Below, one piece after another: positions 1-11,172 of a stretch of 64,000 nt of DNA. The stretch spans positions 1 through 64,000 of the forward strand of contig MEHQ01002101.1 of assembly GCA_008828725.1 (NCBI GenBank). The letters run 5' to 3'. A model generated the notes under the pieces. It saw nothing but the letters and a program-made list of their open reading frames with translations. It had not been told where the DNA came from and did not search any database. The number at the start of each line of letters is the position of its first letter. Position 1 is the first letter of the stretch. The translations under genes and the position numbers were made by a program. The DNA comes from Saccharina japonica. Taxonomy: Eukaryota > Sar > Phaeophyceae > Laminariales > Laminariaceae.

Positions 1-735
1 TTCGGCAATTAGAGGCTGAGAGTGGCTGTGAGGTGCCAAGATATGCCGAGGAAAGCTTCCGAACCAAAGAAGATAAAGCTATGTATGTCTATTGGTACAA
101 AATACGTCAGCTGTCGGTACTACCGATACACGTTTGCTGTAATTATTTCCTGCTCACTTTCCAGGTGAAGTTGCGTTCTATACCGGAAACTATACGTAAC
201 GGATTGGCAAGAAGGGGGGGCTTCCAGCTTCCAGTGACTGCTGTGACTGGCACATCACCCTCCCACCCTCCTCCTGTTGTTGGGCAATCAACCCCATCTT
301 TTGAGCTGTAATATGCTGTACGCAGAAAGTACTACAGCGGTGCAGACGCACACTTAGTCGAGGTACAGAGTACTAAGAGCACACTACTACAGCAGCAGCA
401 CCCTCCCTTCCGTTCTTCCGTCCACTCAATCCATAACAAGATCACAACAAGATCACAACAAGATAATCTCACAAGATATCGCGCGTAAAAGCAAGCACAC
501 GAAGTCTACAAGTCTACGGGGAAAAGGGTTTGCATGATATTAGGAAGGCTTTATCAAGTTTGTCGACATAACTGAGAAATTGTGTTGGAAGCGATCCCAG
601 CCCGCGCAGCACCCAGCACTGACTCCCTGTGGCCTCATCCTGTCCACGTGAAGCAGCACAGGTACCTTGGCCGACCGCTGGTACACCTCAACACCTGCAT
701 AGGCTTAAAATTTGGGCAGTGCTACCGTCAAAATA

Positions 736-3700
736 ATGGACGTCAACTCGTTGTCTCCAGATGTTCGCGAGATGTGGGACGAGTTCGTCGAGAAGCAGGA
801 CGAGCCGCAGTACATGCGGAACGTTTTGAGCGGACTCTCGGGAATCATGCTGGTGAGTCGCGCACACCTCATCTGCCGCGACTCTTATCTGCAACGGTAG
901 CTCCTCGTGTTACCTTCTAGTTTTTGGCGTCCGTTTTCATCGAGTTTTGCGTGTGTTTGCAGCACACGCTGGAGGCAGCAGTGAAGTCGCTCTGATACTT
1001 GCTGCTTGTACACTCTGTCCGGAAATGTAAGGATCGTTTTCGTATCAATATTAAGATTGAAACGCGTCTTATATTTACGGACGGAGGGGACATCGGTCAC
1101 GAGTTTCGGCTTTGTTCCAAGCAACGGTACGAGTATCATATACAACGAGATAAGTCACACCCATCTTATTTTTATCGCCTGCGTCCTTGGTCCTGCCTCG
1201 GATGCTTTGGGAGTTGGACTCACCGACAAGCACACAGCCGTTACTACGTAGCCCGATGCGTGTGCGGTGCTTTACACGTATGCCAGGTACAAGCAAAGCA
1301 GCACAGGTGCCACTCTGTCCGGAAATATAAGGGTCGTTTTGATGAACTTATACGTACAAAAAACAAAAAAATGTTCCTTATATTTTCGGACATAGTGGTT
1401 TTATTGCCGACAGGGACCCGAGAACGGCATGTGGATGGCACGGCTTTCGAACCAGTGAGGGCCCGTCTTAACGAGCCAATAAAAAATGAAAATAAAAAAT
1501 GAAAATAAAAACGAAAAGCAGAACTAAAGAATAATCGAGCCTCATTGGTCAAACAACAAAAAACAGCAGTAGAGATCCCGAAAACTCAGTTTTTTTTTTC
1601 GTTTTTTTTTCTTGCCAGAGGGTTTTTTTTTAATGAAAAGGGGTATTCTTCCAGATTTTATTTTTCTTATAATAAAAAATGAAAATAAAAAATGAAAGTA
1701 AAAACGAAAAGCGGAACTAAAGAACAATCGAGCCTCATTGGTCAAACAGCAAAAAACAGCAGAAGAGATCCCGAAAACTCATTTTTTTTTTTTCGTTTTT
1801 TTTTATTGCCAGAGGGGTTTTTTTTAATGAAAAGGGGTGCAATATTATCTGATTATGGGATATCAGCGCCAAGAGGAACATAGGATGACCTGTTCGCAAG
1901 CGCACGGTGGGTGGAGTAGTGCGTGGGGCTGCTGCAGGGCTCGTGCGCCATCAAAGCCAGCATCTATCGGTAGGGTATAACCAAGCTGTGCCTATGCAAG
2001 AAACCAGAGGGTCAGGAGGTGCCTGTGGCGATATATTTTGCGATGGGGGTGCCAGAGAGCGGCCCAATGTCTGCCGACAAACGGCGAGGACTCAAACACA
2101 ACTTCCAGGGCCTTCCCGAGGGAGCGGGTTGGACCACGAACACCGCTTGCTCTCAGGGGTGCCTCGCGCGTGCGAGTTGGGTTTGTGCAGCTGCGTCGTT
2201 GGGTGCATTCGCCGCGAGTCCATATGCGGTGGCGGTTGAACTATTCCGTGATTCAAAAAAGAAGTTGCACCGCGAGTTTTTACTTCTATTTTCGTTTTTT
2301 TTTTCAGATAAAGTTGGCTGTCGTTTGGACTCAACTGCGTTTTTTTATCAAAAAACAAAAGGCTGTTCGTCATTTCATTTTTTATTTTCATTTTTTATTT
2401 GCTCGTTAAGACCCACCCTGATGTCTAGGGCTGTGAGTGCTGCACTTCCTCCTATCATAGTTTCGTACGTACCAGGTAGTATTAATAGTTTACTACGTAG
2501 TCACCTGGCGCTATTTGGCTTCACTTTACATCTACAAATACAGTTAGTACAGGACACCTATTAATAGTAAGAAACAGGAAAGCTGGTCCAGGCTGGATTT
2601 CTTATTTGAGATAGGGTGCTTTCTACACTAATTTCAAGATAACGACTCCCGAATTTCTTATTTTCCTCGAAATCTCAGCCTGGATTTCTTATTAGCCTGT
2701 TTCTTAGTAGTTGTCCTGTACTGCTGTAATACGAAAAATGAAAAGGCAACAGCCTTTGGCACTGCCATCGGCACCAGCGGCACTGTCGACCGGGAGGAGT
2801 TTCTAAGTACGATGGGCCATGAGTTAGTTGCAGTGGACCTCTCAGCTCTCCCGCTCCCTCTCTAAGCGAGTGGTCTCACGAGGGAAATGCGAAATGCGTT
2901 ACCCTGTAGCAAAGACGCCTTCCGTAAACAGGGAAACCCAAATAGATGAATAGTTATTTAGTTATTACTATAGAAACAATCGCTATACGTAGTTGGCACT
3001 GCTGCAACTAACAATAATACCTACCATGGTAGCCAACTAATACCTCTTAATATAATAGCTAAAAGCGACTTTTAGTTATCCAACTCACAGCTCTTCGCAG
3101 TGATGTCGGATTACGGCCACATTGCCCCGTGCTTATACTCGTACGTATACGTAATTCTCACGTTTGACGAAAATATGAAAATATTACCTCTGGTACGTGG
3201 GTACGTGTTATATATACCCTCTTGGTACCTCCTTACGGGTAGTTACGCGTGATACAGTAGTTACCTCAAAGACAGGGGGCGTTTGAGAGACTTCCCGCTA
3301 GGATTAACATGCACATCCTTATTGTTTATAATAGTACAGCAGTACAGCAGTACCGCCCTGCAGTAGGTGACGTGTTAAGACATTCAGAACTATCCGGTTT
3401 CAGTATGCCCCGCGGAGCAGCGGCCCTCCCGAGTGCCACCGGACCTCCCGCGACCGCACGGCGGTACCACCCCTCGCCCTCACAGCAGCAACAGCAGCAG
3501 CCCTAGGTGTCTCCGGCGAAAGAAGAGGCGCTGCCGCCGAGCTCGGCTAGCTCGACGAGCGGGGAGCGTCGAAAGGTTTCCCCCCGGGGACGGGTTGCAT
3601 GTCCCCTGGAATGGCAGGGGATCTTTAAATACATTGGAAACCCCAGGACGATAAAGCAATATACAGTTGTTGGTGTTGTTGTTGTTGTCTTCACATTAAA

Positions 3701-6700
3701 CCCGTTCTTTCTACTCAACCACATCAGTACACCCAGTGCCTGTCCTGATTCCCAGTCCTAGAGAGATACAAATTATGTGGTCACAGACTGTGAAACAGAG
3801 AAAAACCAAAACAGTACGCGACAGATATTTAGTAAGAATCTCTTATTTTCGGGCAGACTGGAATTCCTATGTAAGACTGGGTGCGTTCCACACTATTTTC
3901 AGTGCAAGGAGGTCGCCTTATTTTTTTTTCCCCAAAAATCTCAGTCCCAAAATTCTTCATTATTAATAACAGATTATTAATATCTGTCGCGTACTGTAGT
4001 GAATGTATATACTCACTCACCTGCTCTACTCTGCTGTACATTTGCTGGGTGTATGGTATGGAGCCTAGCCCATGGCTAGTTATCAATTGTATTATTAATA
4101 GTAGTGCGACTCTATGCACGAGGGAAAAAGGGATGGGTCAGATACATTAATTATTAGGATTGAGAGTTGGTCTTACACAAATCAGATGCGACAAAATAGC
4201 AGACCGCAAAATAAATTATTCCCGCGAAGTTATTAATAGTTGAAATGTTAAAAAAAAAATAAAGGGTGTCAACATCGCGAATGGTGCCACCTACCAAAAC
4301 CTGGGCTAGATTGTTTCTCCCAAAGAATCGCCCTTTCCCCTCGTTGTCCTTGTGCCGTATTTTTTTTTTGTAACGCCCTATTATGTATAACCGCCTCCTC
4401 TCCTTGCGGTGCAGGTTTTCACCGCGGCGTTTTTCATCTGCGCCCTGGTGGTGGCGTCGATCGACAACGCGGGTTTCAACGTCGTCCTGACAGGCCTTCT
4501 TCTTTGCGTGTGGGAAGTCGGGGCCATGTGGCTCCTCAAGCGCGGACCGCACGAAACGTCGGTGAGAAGGGGGGGAGGGGGGGGGGCAAGAAGTGCTGAT
4601 TGCTGTCGGAACACCGCCAACCGAGCGTGTGTGCCACGCAACGCTGATGTTGGCCATTTTGTTGATCAATTGGTGGCAAGTGTCACCCCCCCCCGGGTGT
4701 GTGCTGATGAGCAGCCCTAAGAACGCTCTTGACAAATGAAACCCCAGGTGTGCGAAGGGGCGCCCCAATAACTCTGTTGGCGTGTGGCGCCCCCGATGTA
4801 CGATGTACGAACTGACGAGCCCTAAAAACGCGAGAGGTTTTGCGCGGGCGGGGACGGGGCGGTCGTAGAAAATGTTTATGCTGCTGCTGTTGTCGTTTTT
4901 GTTGTCGATGAGCTATCCTTTTCAAACAAAAATCGCCCCATTTGAGAAACGTCTCCACCTTGGCTATATGTTACGTTGTTTTGCTTGACCAACACCAACA
5001 TGTGTACATATATACCGACGCGTTTTATTTAGCCTTACAGGGGTGACGGCTATTTTTTTTCTTTGCCTCCTGACTTGAGGAGGGAGCCCCATACCTCTCC
5101 CTGAAACTCATGTTGAGAAAATGTGACAGCTCGATCCGACGAACGATCGATCCACTATAATACCATTCTGTCCCTAAATATAAGCACCATTTGTATGTCA
5201 AGTTTGAGTCGAAACGGAGCTTATGTTTCGGGACAGAGTGGTATGTTTGTCGAAACTATTTGTGCAACAAGAATGAGGTAAGGCATGCCATGACGGGGGA
5301 CGATAGTAATCAGGACGCATCCTATACACAAAAACCTATATATTCCTGTATTTTTGCTAAGCATTTTCGGTCCTGATGACTATTAATACGTTCCTCCGTA
5401 ATAATAGTCACTGGAAATATTTCAGACAAAAAAATGCTACTTCTATCGAAGCACGCGTCTTTCTCTCTATATCTATCTAAATCTGTGTTGATCTTGACGC
5501 CGCCTCCCCCCCCCCCCCCCCCGGTGAAAAGCCGACAACTGCCCGTCCGGCGTTGTGGGATGGCAGGGTCCTATGGTCATCACGAATACGACCATGCATG
5601 AAAATTGAAGTGCCCCCCCCTTATTGTCCCCCGCGCGACTGTCATTTTTCGCGGTCACCCTTCGGTCGCCGTATTCCTTGGAACGCCGCGGACACCGTCA
5701 AAACGATGACCGCTCCCCCTCTTGCTCCTCCTCCTCCAACTATGATACGCATCGCATTCCTCTCGTCGTTTCTGCTGCTGTTGTCCGATTCTCCGAACGC
5801 TGCCGCCGTCGCCGTCGTGTCCATAATAACGCGTGGATGTGGATGCCGCTTCTCGCCGCTATATACCGCTGACGGAAATCGGGTGTGAAAAAAAACGCCG
5901 CCTCCAACAAAATAAACAGCTCGGGTTTTTGATCGGAGTGACAGTCGTGATAAGCCTGATCACCATCATGACGGCCATCTACTGGGTGAGTGGAGAGTTT
6001 TGTGGGTGGGCGGATTCATTCATCTGGCGGCCGTCGCGCTTTGCCCTCGCTTTCGATGCTGATGCGCCCTTTTTTTTTTTTTGAGCGCCTTATAACAGCC
6101 CCCGTCTTGGGGGCTTTGATTAACTTGATTATAGTATACAGGGGGGAAACTGCCAATTTAATAACTCTTTCTACTGCAAGATAACACATCCCCCCTGTGG
6201 GGACAAATTTTCAAAGAGACGATTTTTTTTTGTCTCCAAAATCAAAATCTGCCTTGGAGGGGCCATGCCTGCCTTGGAGGGGCCATGCCTGCCTTGGAGG
6301 GGCCATGCCTTAGACGGGGGCACACACAGTTTATGTGGTGGCATTTTGGAAAAAAAAATATCGTCGAGATATAATATGTCCATATATAAATAAACTCGTG
6401 CGTCTTTCGGCGTTTTACATTACATGCACTCTCTTGCGTTGCCGAGAAAAAACGGGGGTTTTAAGAAACAAAACGGGGGTTTTAACCCCTTAAGAACTGG
6501 TCCCCTGATTTTGGGGACAAAATACTCAAGATGAGTGTGGGATAGGTTCTTCATTTCTGGATCGGTTAAGAAACAAAACGGCGGTTTTGAGAAAAAAAAA
6601 AAACGGGGGTTTCAATTTCGTCGAGGGGGGTGTGTTATCTTATCACCCGGGTGATATTACCCGGTGAATGGCGATTGATTGCAGCAGCCCGGGCTGATGA

Positions 6701-9700
6701 GGGGTAAAGGGGTCCGTCGGAATCGCAGTTATCGGAGTTATTTGTGGCACGCGCGCTACGAAGAAACAGGGGGGTGGGTACTCGTACTCCTGCCGACGCT
6801 CTTGTACCTAATATGCCAAGATGGTTGATATATGATAGCGCGCCTCCTTGGGCTTTCGAGGGGGGGGTAGGGGGGGGGGGGGGGGTGTACTCGACATTCA
6901 CGCATGGCCGTAGTCGTATGACCATAGACCCTCGCATCCCTGCAATGCCGGGACGGAGCATGTCGGGTTTTTTACCGACCAGGCAGACATTGATTGCTTC
7001 CACCAAGCGCGAAGCGCCGTGAGGTGTTGGGCGAGTCACATGAAGGGGGGTGAGCTGCATCCTACTAAGAACCGCTTGTGAGGCGGGACTTGCATATGGT
7101 TGACAGCCTCGATGAGTTGATTTATTTTCCGGTGTGGCCACTTCCAGAGACAGGAATGGGAGTACTGTGTAACTGCCTCGTGGGTGCCTCACCATATCAC
7201 TACGTGATGCGATCGTTCCCCTTGTGCAGAGTCAAGGCTCTCCACCCCGCACAAATGATTTAACTCGACCGCCAGCTGTACGAGTAGTCGACCGCCAAAA
7301 CAACAATGAAAAAACGGTACCCTGGTGGTCTACGTAGGTCATGTAGCGAGCGGCATGTTTGTTTTATAGTGTCGTTGTCAACCGACGCCAACCCAGCCTA
7401 TATGGGGGATTTTGCCAGTTTTTCGGCACGACGTTTGAGGGCCACTGCGTACGACACGTATGTATATAACTATAACCCTAGGCTGAACAACGAATCAGAC
7501 CCAATCAACCGTTGCTTCGACCATAGTATACAGTGTGCTTTAAGCATACAGTACAAGACACCTGATAAGAAACAGGCTATTAAGAAAGCCAGGCTGAGAT
7601 TTAGAGGAAAATAAAAATTTCGGGAGTCTTTCATGTTGACATTAGTGTAGAAAGCACCCTCTCTCAAAAAAGAGATCCAGCCTGGACCATATTTCCCGTT
7701 TCTTATTAGGTGTCCTGTACTGTAGTCTCGAGTAGCTGGTGAACTCTACTGGTTCTTTCTTGGTCTATGTACGCACGGGGCCTTACAAGGGTTAAAATGG
7801 CGGCGCTGACCGTGAAGAATTCGATACACGAAACGAAGAACCGTGCAACAACGACGCGCCGTACTTTATTTAGTACGTACGTAATAATGGCCCTTAGGGC
7901 CCGTTTTAACGAAGAAGAAAAAAAATCAATTTGGAAAAAAAAAATATTCAAATCCGCTTTTCATTGGTTAACACACGCACCAGCACCAAAGATTAGGATC
8001 TTGGGGCATAATATTCGGTGCTGGTGCGTGTGTTGACCAATAAAAAGGGAATTTGAATTTTATTTTTTTTCAAATTGAATTTATTTTATACTCGTTAATT
8101 CGGGCCCTTATAAAAAAATATACAACAGATCTGGAATGTAATGTATCTATCTGCCCTGTAATGTATGTATCCTATCTGTCCTGGAATATCTAAGTAATTA
8201 AGTGGGGATCAGTGATATGTCCCATGTGTCTGTGTTTTATGTCGGCGTGTTTTTGTATGCGCGGGACTCCCGTGCGTTCAGGGGCAACTGGCGGGGTGCG
8301 ACACGGATTCGGACGGAGACTACGACCAGTACTCCTGCAACAACAAATCTGCGATGAGAGGAGTAGCCGCCTTCGCCTCCATCATCTGGGTGCTCCAGGT
8401 TAGGGCCTGGGAAGGGCGGCGCCCATGTTTTTGTTTTGTCTTGTTTTGTTTTTTCTCCTGTTTTTTCCTTTTTTTTCCCCCTTTGTTTTGTTTTGTCTTG
8501 TGTTGTTTTTCTTCTGTTTTTTCCATTTTTTTCCCCGTGTTTTGTTTTGCTTTGTTTTGTTTTGTTTAGTTTTTCTCCAATTTTTCCACTTTTCCCCCGT
8601 GTTTTGTTTTGTTTTGTTTTGTTTTTCTCCTGTTTTTCCACTTTTCCCCCGTGTTTTGTTTCGTTTTTCTCCTGTTTTCCCCGTGTTTTGTTTTGTTTTT
8701 CTCCGTTTTCCATTTTTTATGTTTGTGTTCTTCTCCTTTCCCCCACCCCCCCTCCCCTTTCGTCGCTGAACAGTAGTGGTGGTCCCTCTATATACGTAGT
8801 GCCGATATGCGCCAGCCAACAATACCAGCACTATATATCGCGGCAACGGCAACCGGCACTACTCCTCCGCACACTGCATACTGATAATACTACCCTGGTT
8901 ACCGCGAGAATGGGCGTTTGTGGGACTCTCGTCCCTACCACTCCACTCTCGTCACATTGATCTCGTGATGCACCGGTAGAGTGACCAGGTGGCAACAGGG
9001 GGCGAAACAGGAAGAGGATGAGCATTTACGTACGAGAAAAAAAGTTTCTGTGTAATATATGGAGAGAAGAAAGAAACGTAACGAGCGCCCCGAATATTGG
9101 AGGCGTCTCTATCAAGAAGTAGGAACGGTGTGTGCTCCGTCTCGAAAGGGATGCGTGGTCAATGGTCAAATGACTAAGGCAAGCAACAAATGAGTACGCC
9201 CCCCCCCCCCCCCCGTCTCGAGGCGGTTCTTAGCAGGATGCAGCTCACCCTCCATGCGACTCGCCCAATACCTCACGGCGCTTCGCGCTTGGTGCAAGCA
9301 ATGTCTGCCTGGTTGGTGAAAACCCAACGCGCTCCGTCCCGGCATTGTAGGGATGCGAGGGTCTATGGTCATATGACTACGGCCGTGCACAGACATGAGT
9401 ACACCCCCCCCCCCCTCCTGCTCCGTCTCGAAAGGGATGCGTGGTCAATGGTCAAATGACTAAGGCAAGCAACAAATGGTACCCCTCCCCCCCCCCCCGC
9501 CCCCCCCCCGTCCTCTCAGGGCCTCCCTCTCATGAATCATAATCACAACAACATCATAAAACACATAAAAGATCTGCCTAAATAGGTAGAACATATTAGT
9601 TGCGGTACCGTTCTACCGCCTTTGTTTTTGTGCTTCTTCTTTTGGCAGCTTCCGTTTACGTACTTGCTGGTGCAACGGAGGGGGGCTCTCACGAGGGAGG

Positions 9701-10730
9701 AATTCGGTGACGGTGAGTGAAGAAGGGTGCCGCTGCTGCTCTACTATATTGAAAAATAAAAAAGCCACAGCTGTGAGATGGAGGATTTTATCGAAGCTCA
9801 TCATCTTTGAAAGCTGAGTGGGATACTATATCTACTACATAGGCGACACCCGCCGGTAGGCGGTGTTTTTTTTTCTGTTGTTGGTGGTGTTTTGTGCCCC
9901 CCCCCCCTCCCCTGTTATTATCTCGGGGGGGGTATGGGTGAATGAACACCCCAGCTCGCGGTGTGTTTTTACCACTGCATATTCTGCCGAGATAGTAAGA
10001 CGCATGCCACCACGGCAGGGTTATAGCGCCTGCCAGGACGTTTTCTGAGGAGGCTCCTACGCTTGAGGAGTTTTTTTTTTGCCCCACCCAATAACCGACT
10101 ACTGTATTCAGGAGTAGATACACACTTGATATGTATTACAATCCGTTAGCAAGGATCTTTGGGGGAAGTTTTTTTTTTTTTTTTTTAAATAAAGTTGGGT
10201 ACGTGTAGAGTTTCTCACTTCGGAATCGTGGTCTCACGTACGGAATGTTACTCGCGATTTTCTGGCTATTGATGCAAAAGCAACGCAGCCGCGTTTCTCG
10301 CCCGTTTCGGGTCCTTTCCAGGTCCGGTTTGGGGTCAGGGTTAGGGTTAGCAGTTGGGTTGGCATTTGCAAGTCGTCAGATCGTATCTACGATCAACCGT
10401 GGACCTCTCTCTGTCCGTTTCACTCGCATCTTGTTTTCTTCCTTGTGAGAGCGAGCGTAACGGGCGGTGGAAATCGCCCGCAGAGCGAAGCGCCTTGCAT
10501 ATAGAAAAAAAAATGATATCCTCACTTTTTTTTTCTCTCGCACCTCTCTCTCTCTCTCTCTTTTCTTCTGTGCAACATACGTGGGTTGGCGTTTTTTAGG
10601 CCCGCGTTTAGATGGCTACGGCGACGCTGGTGCGGGTTACGAGGGCTGGGCGAAGCCGCCGATGGATGACGGTTCCACGGGGGGTTACGGCCCCGGCGCA
10701 CCCCCCCCCCACGAAACCACGGACCTGTAA
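736..10730 (+). CDS. MARVEL/tetraspan-like four-helix membrane protein, six exons
   Basis: Exons: 736-852, 4415-4561, 5920-5985, 8282-8398, 9649-9712, 10600-10730 (stop TAA 10728-10730). Every donor is GTRAGT-like or GTTAGG, every acceptor is CAG or TAG, phases are 0,0,0,0,1, and the sum is 642 bp (213 aa). The product has a charged cytosolic N-terminus (MDVNSLSPDVREMWDEF) and four hydrophobic segments. TM1 bridges exons 1-2 (SGIML/VFTAAFFICALVV), TM2 is NVVLTGLLLCVWEVGAMWLL, TM3 is exon 3 (IGVTVVISLITIMTAIYW), and TM4 bridges exons 4-5. An extracytosolic TM3-TM4 loop holds two cysteines (CDTDSDGDYDQYSC). The tail is rich in Gly, Tyr and Pro (GYGDAGAGYEGW). This layout is that of MARVEL/synaptophysin-type vesicle or membrane-domain proteins; the family is inferred from topology, not from a signature. 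Introns carry several MITEs. The exon chain is well supported; the name is tentative. Confidence 0.8.
1011..1090. mobile_element. Stowaway-like mini-MITE
   Basis: The left end is CACTCTGTCCGGAAATGTAA and the right end is an imperfect reverse complement (TTATATTTACGGACGGAG). It is about 80 bp with no coding capacity, in the first intron of the tetraspan gene. Related copies are listed at 1310, 5163, 14441, 14527, 18931 and 49151. Confidence 0.6.
1310..1398. mobile_element. Stowaway-like mini-MITE
   Basis: Ends CCACTCTGTCCGGAAATATA and TATTTTCGGACATAGTGG form near-perfect terminal inverted repeats. The centre is AT-rich. The TA duplication is not preserved here. Confidence 0.65.
1459..2418. 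mobile_element. Harbinger-like element carrying internal sequence
   Basis: Inverted ends GGGCCCGTCTTAACGAGCCA and GCTCGTTAAGACCCACCC are flanked by a 3-bp duplication TGA (1456-1458, 2419-2421), as in PIF/Harbinger elements. The ends continue as A-rich repeats: two ~180 bp direct copies at 1480-1660 and 1676-1835, and an inverted one at 2270-2400. The centre (1990-2245) holds a protein-like open frame (LPEGAGWTTNTACSQGC) that resembles a captured exon. No transposase seen. Confidence 0.65.
2541..2726. mobile_element. Tc1/mariner-type MITE, subfamily 1
   Basis: Starts CAGTTAGTACAGGACACC and ends GTTGTCCTGTACTGCTG, with TA on each side (2539-2540, 2727-2728). Inside are two arms with CAGGCTGGATTTCTTATT. 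A second copy at 7549-7722 has the same ends in the opposite order. No coding capacity. Confidence 0.75.
3664..3811 (-). mobile_element. Retroelement 3' end with (CAA)n tail
   Basis: On the minus strand: GTGACCACA..., GGCACTGGGTGTACTGATG, GGTTTAATGTGAAGAC, then a CAA-type tail. Three further copies are at 23072-23208, 24258-24433 and 59449-59575. A shared body with a simple-repeat tail is the mark of SINE/LINE 3' ends. Confidence 0.65.
3812..3996. mobile_element. Tc1/mariner-type MITE, subfamily 2
   Basis: Ends CAGTACGCGACAGATATT and AATATCTGTCGCGTACTG are perfect inverted repeats of 18 bp. The right flank is TA; the left TA is lost, where it abuts the (CAA)n-tailed repeat at 3664-3811. The interior is related to subfamily 1 (TAAGAATCTCTTATTT). 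Confidence 0.75.
5163..5241. mobile_element. Stowaway-like mini-MITE, 79 bp, TA duplication intact
   Basis: CCATTCTGTCCCTAAATATA at the left and GTTTCGGGACAGAGTGG at the right are inverted repeats, flanked directly by TA on both sides (5161-5162, 5242-5243). TA duplication plus these ends fits Tc1/mariner-driven Stowaway MITEs. It lies in intron 2 of the tetraspan gene. Confidence 0.75.
5550..5624 (+). mobile_element. Fragment of the poly-C-ended repeat
   Basis: GGTCCTATGGTCATCACGAA and CGACCATGCATGAAAA, then poly-C: a diverged tail like 50372-50432. Confidence 0.4.
6178..6641. mobile_element. Element with AAGATAACACAYCCCCC inverted ends
   Basis: Ends AAGATAACACATCCCCCC and GGGGGGTGTGTTATCTT. 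It contains three exact tandem copies of a 20-bp unit (6251-6310) and a nested TTAA mini-element (6482-6569). It shares GCGTCTTTCGGCG with the copy at 33274-33480. Target duplication not identified. Confidence 0.55.
6482..6569. mobile_element. 88-bp TTAA-flanked mini-element (piggyBac-like)
   Basis: TTAACCCCTTAAGAAC at the left and TTCTGGATCGGTTAA at the right; the centre is GGGGACAAAATACTC...AGTGTGGGATA. Copies of matching size sit at 13830-13918 (inverted) and 40482-40569. The TTAA site suggests piggyBac-type mobilisation. It lies inside the 6178-6641 element. Confidence 0.6.
6870..7406 (-). mobile_element. Poly-C-ended repeat (long form)
   Basis: On the minus strand it runs from GGTTGGCGTCGG-like sequence through AGGATGCAGCTCACC-like sequence to TATGGTCATACGACTACGGC and a poly-C tract. 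Full copies are ~530 bp. Diverged here. Confidence 0.6.
7549..7722. mobile_element. Tc1/mariner-type MITE, subfamily 1
   Basis: CAGTACAAGACACCTGATAA at the left and TTATTAGGTGTCCTGTACTG at the right are inverted repeats, with TA duplicated on both flanks (7547-7548, 7723-7724). At 174 bp it is a clean non-autonomous element; CAGT...ACTG ends with TA are typical of Tc1/mariner. Confidence 0.82.
7897..8107. mobile_element. Harbinger-like MITE, 211 bp
   Basis: GGGCCCGTTTTAACGA and TCGTTAATTCGGGCCC ends, with TTA duplicated on both sides (7894-7896, 8108-8110). The interior is nearly a full inverted repeat, including GCACCAGCACC / GGTGCTGGTGC around the centre. Confidence 0.8.
8427..8745. repeat. 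TTTTG-rich low-complexity tract
   Basis: Degenerate TTTTGTTTTG/TTTTTCTCC/CCCCGTG units of about 45-60 bp, pure pyrimidine plus G. All long open frames here (Lys/Asn/Thr-rich or Phe/Leu/Ser-rich) are artefacts. It lies right after exon 4 of the tetraspan gene. Confidence 0.8.
9127..9481 (+). mobile_element. Cluster of poly-C-flanked repeats (short-long-short)
   Basis: Two short units (9127-9193, 9417-9481; TCTCGAAAGGGATGCGTGG to AAGCAACAAATGAGTAC) flank a truncated long unit (9212-9406; CGGTTCTTAGCAGGATGCAG to CGTGCACAGACATGAGTAC), all separated by poly-C runs. Short and long units align with each other over GGGATGCG...TGGTCA...ATGAGTAC, so they are one family. Confidence 0.65.
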
Positions 10731-11040
10731 CTTGATGTGTCTTCTTGGCTACTTTCTTCTTCGGCATTGGCGGCAGCGGCAGCGGTACCGGCAGCGGCGC
10801 CGGCGTATTATGTGTTTGTTGTTGTCCCATATAGCTTCCGGTCGGTGGGGATTGAGTGCATATTAACCTATAGAAGGTGCAGTGCATTGTTTTGTACTTT
10901 CGTGTGCTGTTTTTTTCTCTCTTTCCTTTTTTCTTTTTTAAAAAGCTGAATCGGGTCGCACGGTCTTTTGCCTGTATATTGGGGGGCGTCATTTTGAGGG
11001 CACGCGGGGTATCAAGTTTCTCTCGTCGCTTTCAAGACGT

Positions 11041-11172
11041 AGGATGGGATTGGATGGGATGGGCCGGGATGGGATGGGATAGGATGGGATTGGCTAGGAT
11101 GGGATGGGATGGGATGGAATAGGATGGGATGAGATGGGATAGGACGGGATGGGCTAGGATGGGATGGGACGG
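11041..11172 (+). repeat. (GGGAT)n minisatellite
   Basis: About 26 units of GGGAT/AGGAT/GGCTA (for example GATGGGATGGGCCGGGATG), purine-rich on the plus strand. It lies 0.3 kb past the tetraspan stop codon. Confidence 0.85.

Noticed and set aside
5744..5887. Signal-peptide-like frame (MIRIAFLSSFLLLLSDSP)
   Set aside because: It lies within intron 2 of the tetraspan gene just before exon 3, and has no splice or homology support.
8237..8960. Long Lys/Asn/Thr-rich and Phe/Leu/Ser-rich reading frames
   Set aside because: They are translations of the TTTTG low-complexity tract and overlap a real exon of the tetraspan gene on the plus strand.
10330..10350. TTAGGG-like telomere repeat (CAGGGTTAGGGTTAGC)
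   Set aside because: Only about two units in a GGTC/GGGT-rich context; not evidence of a telomere or fusion.
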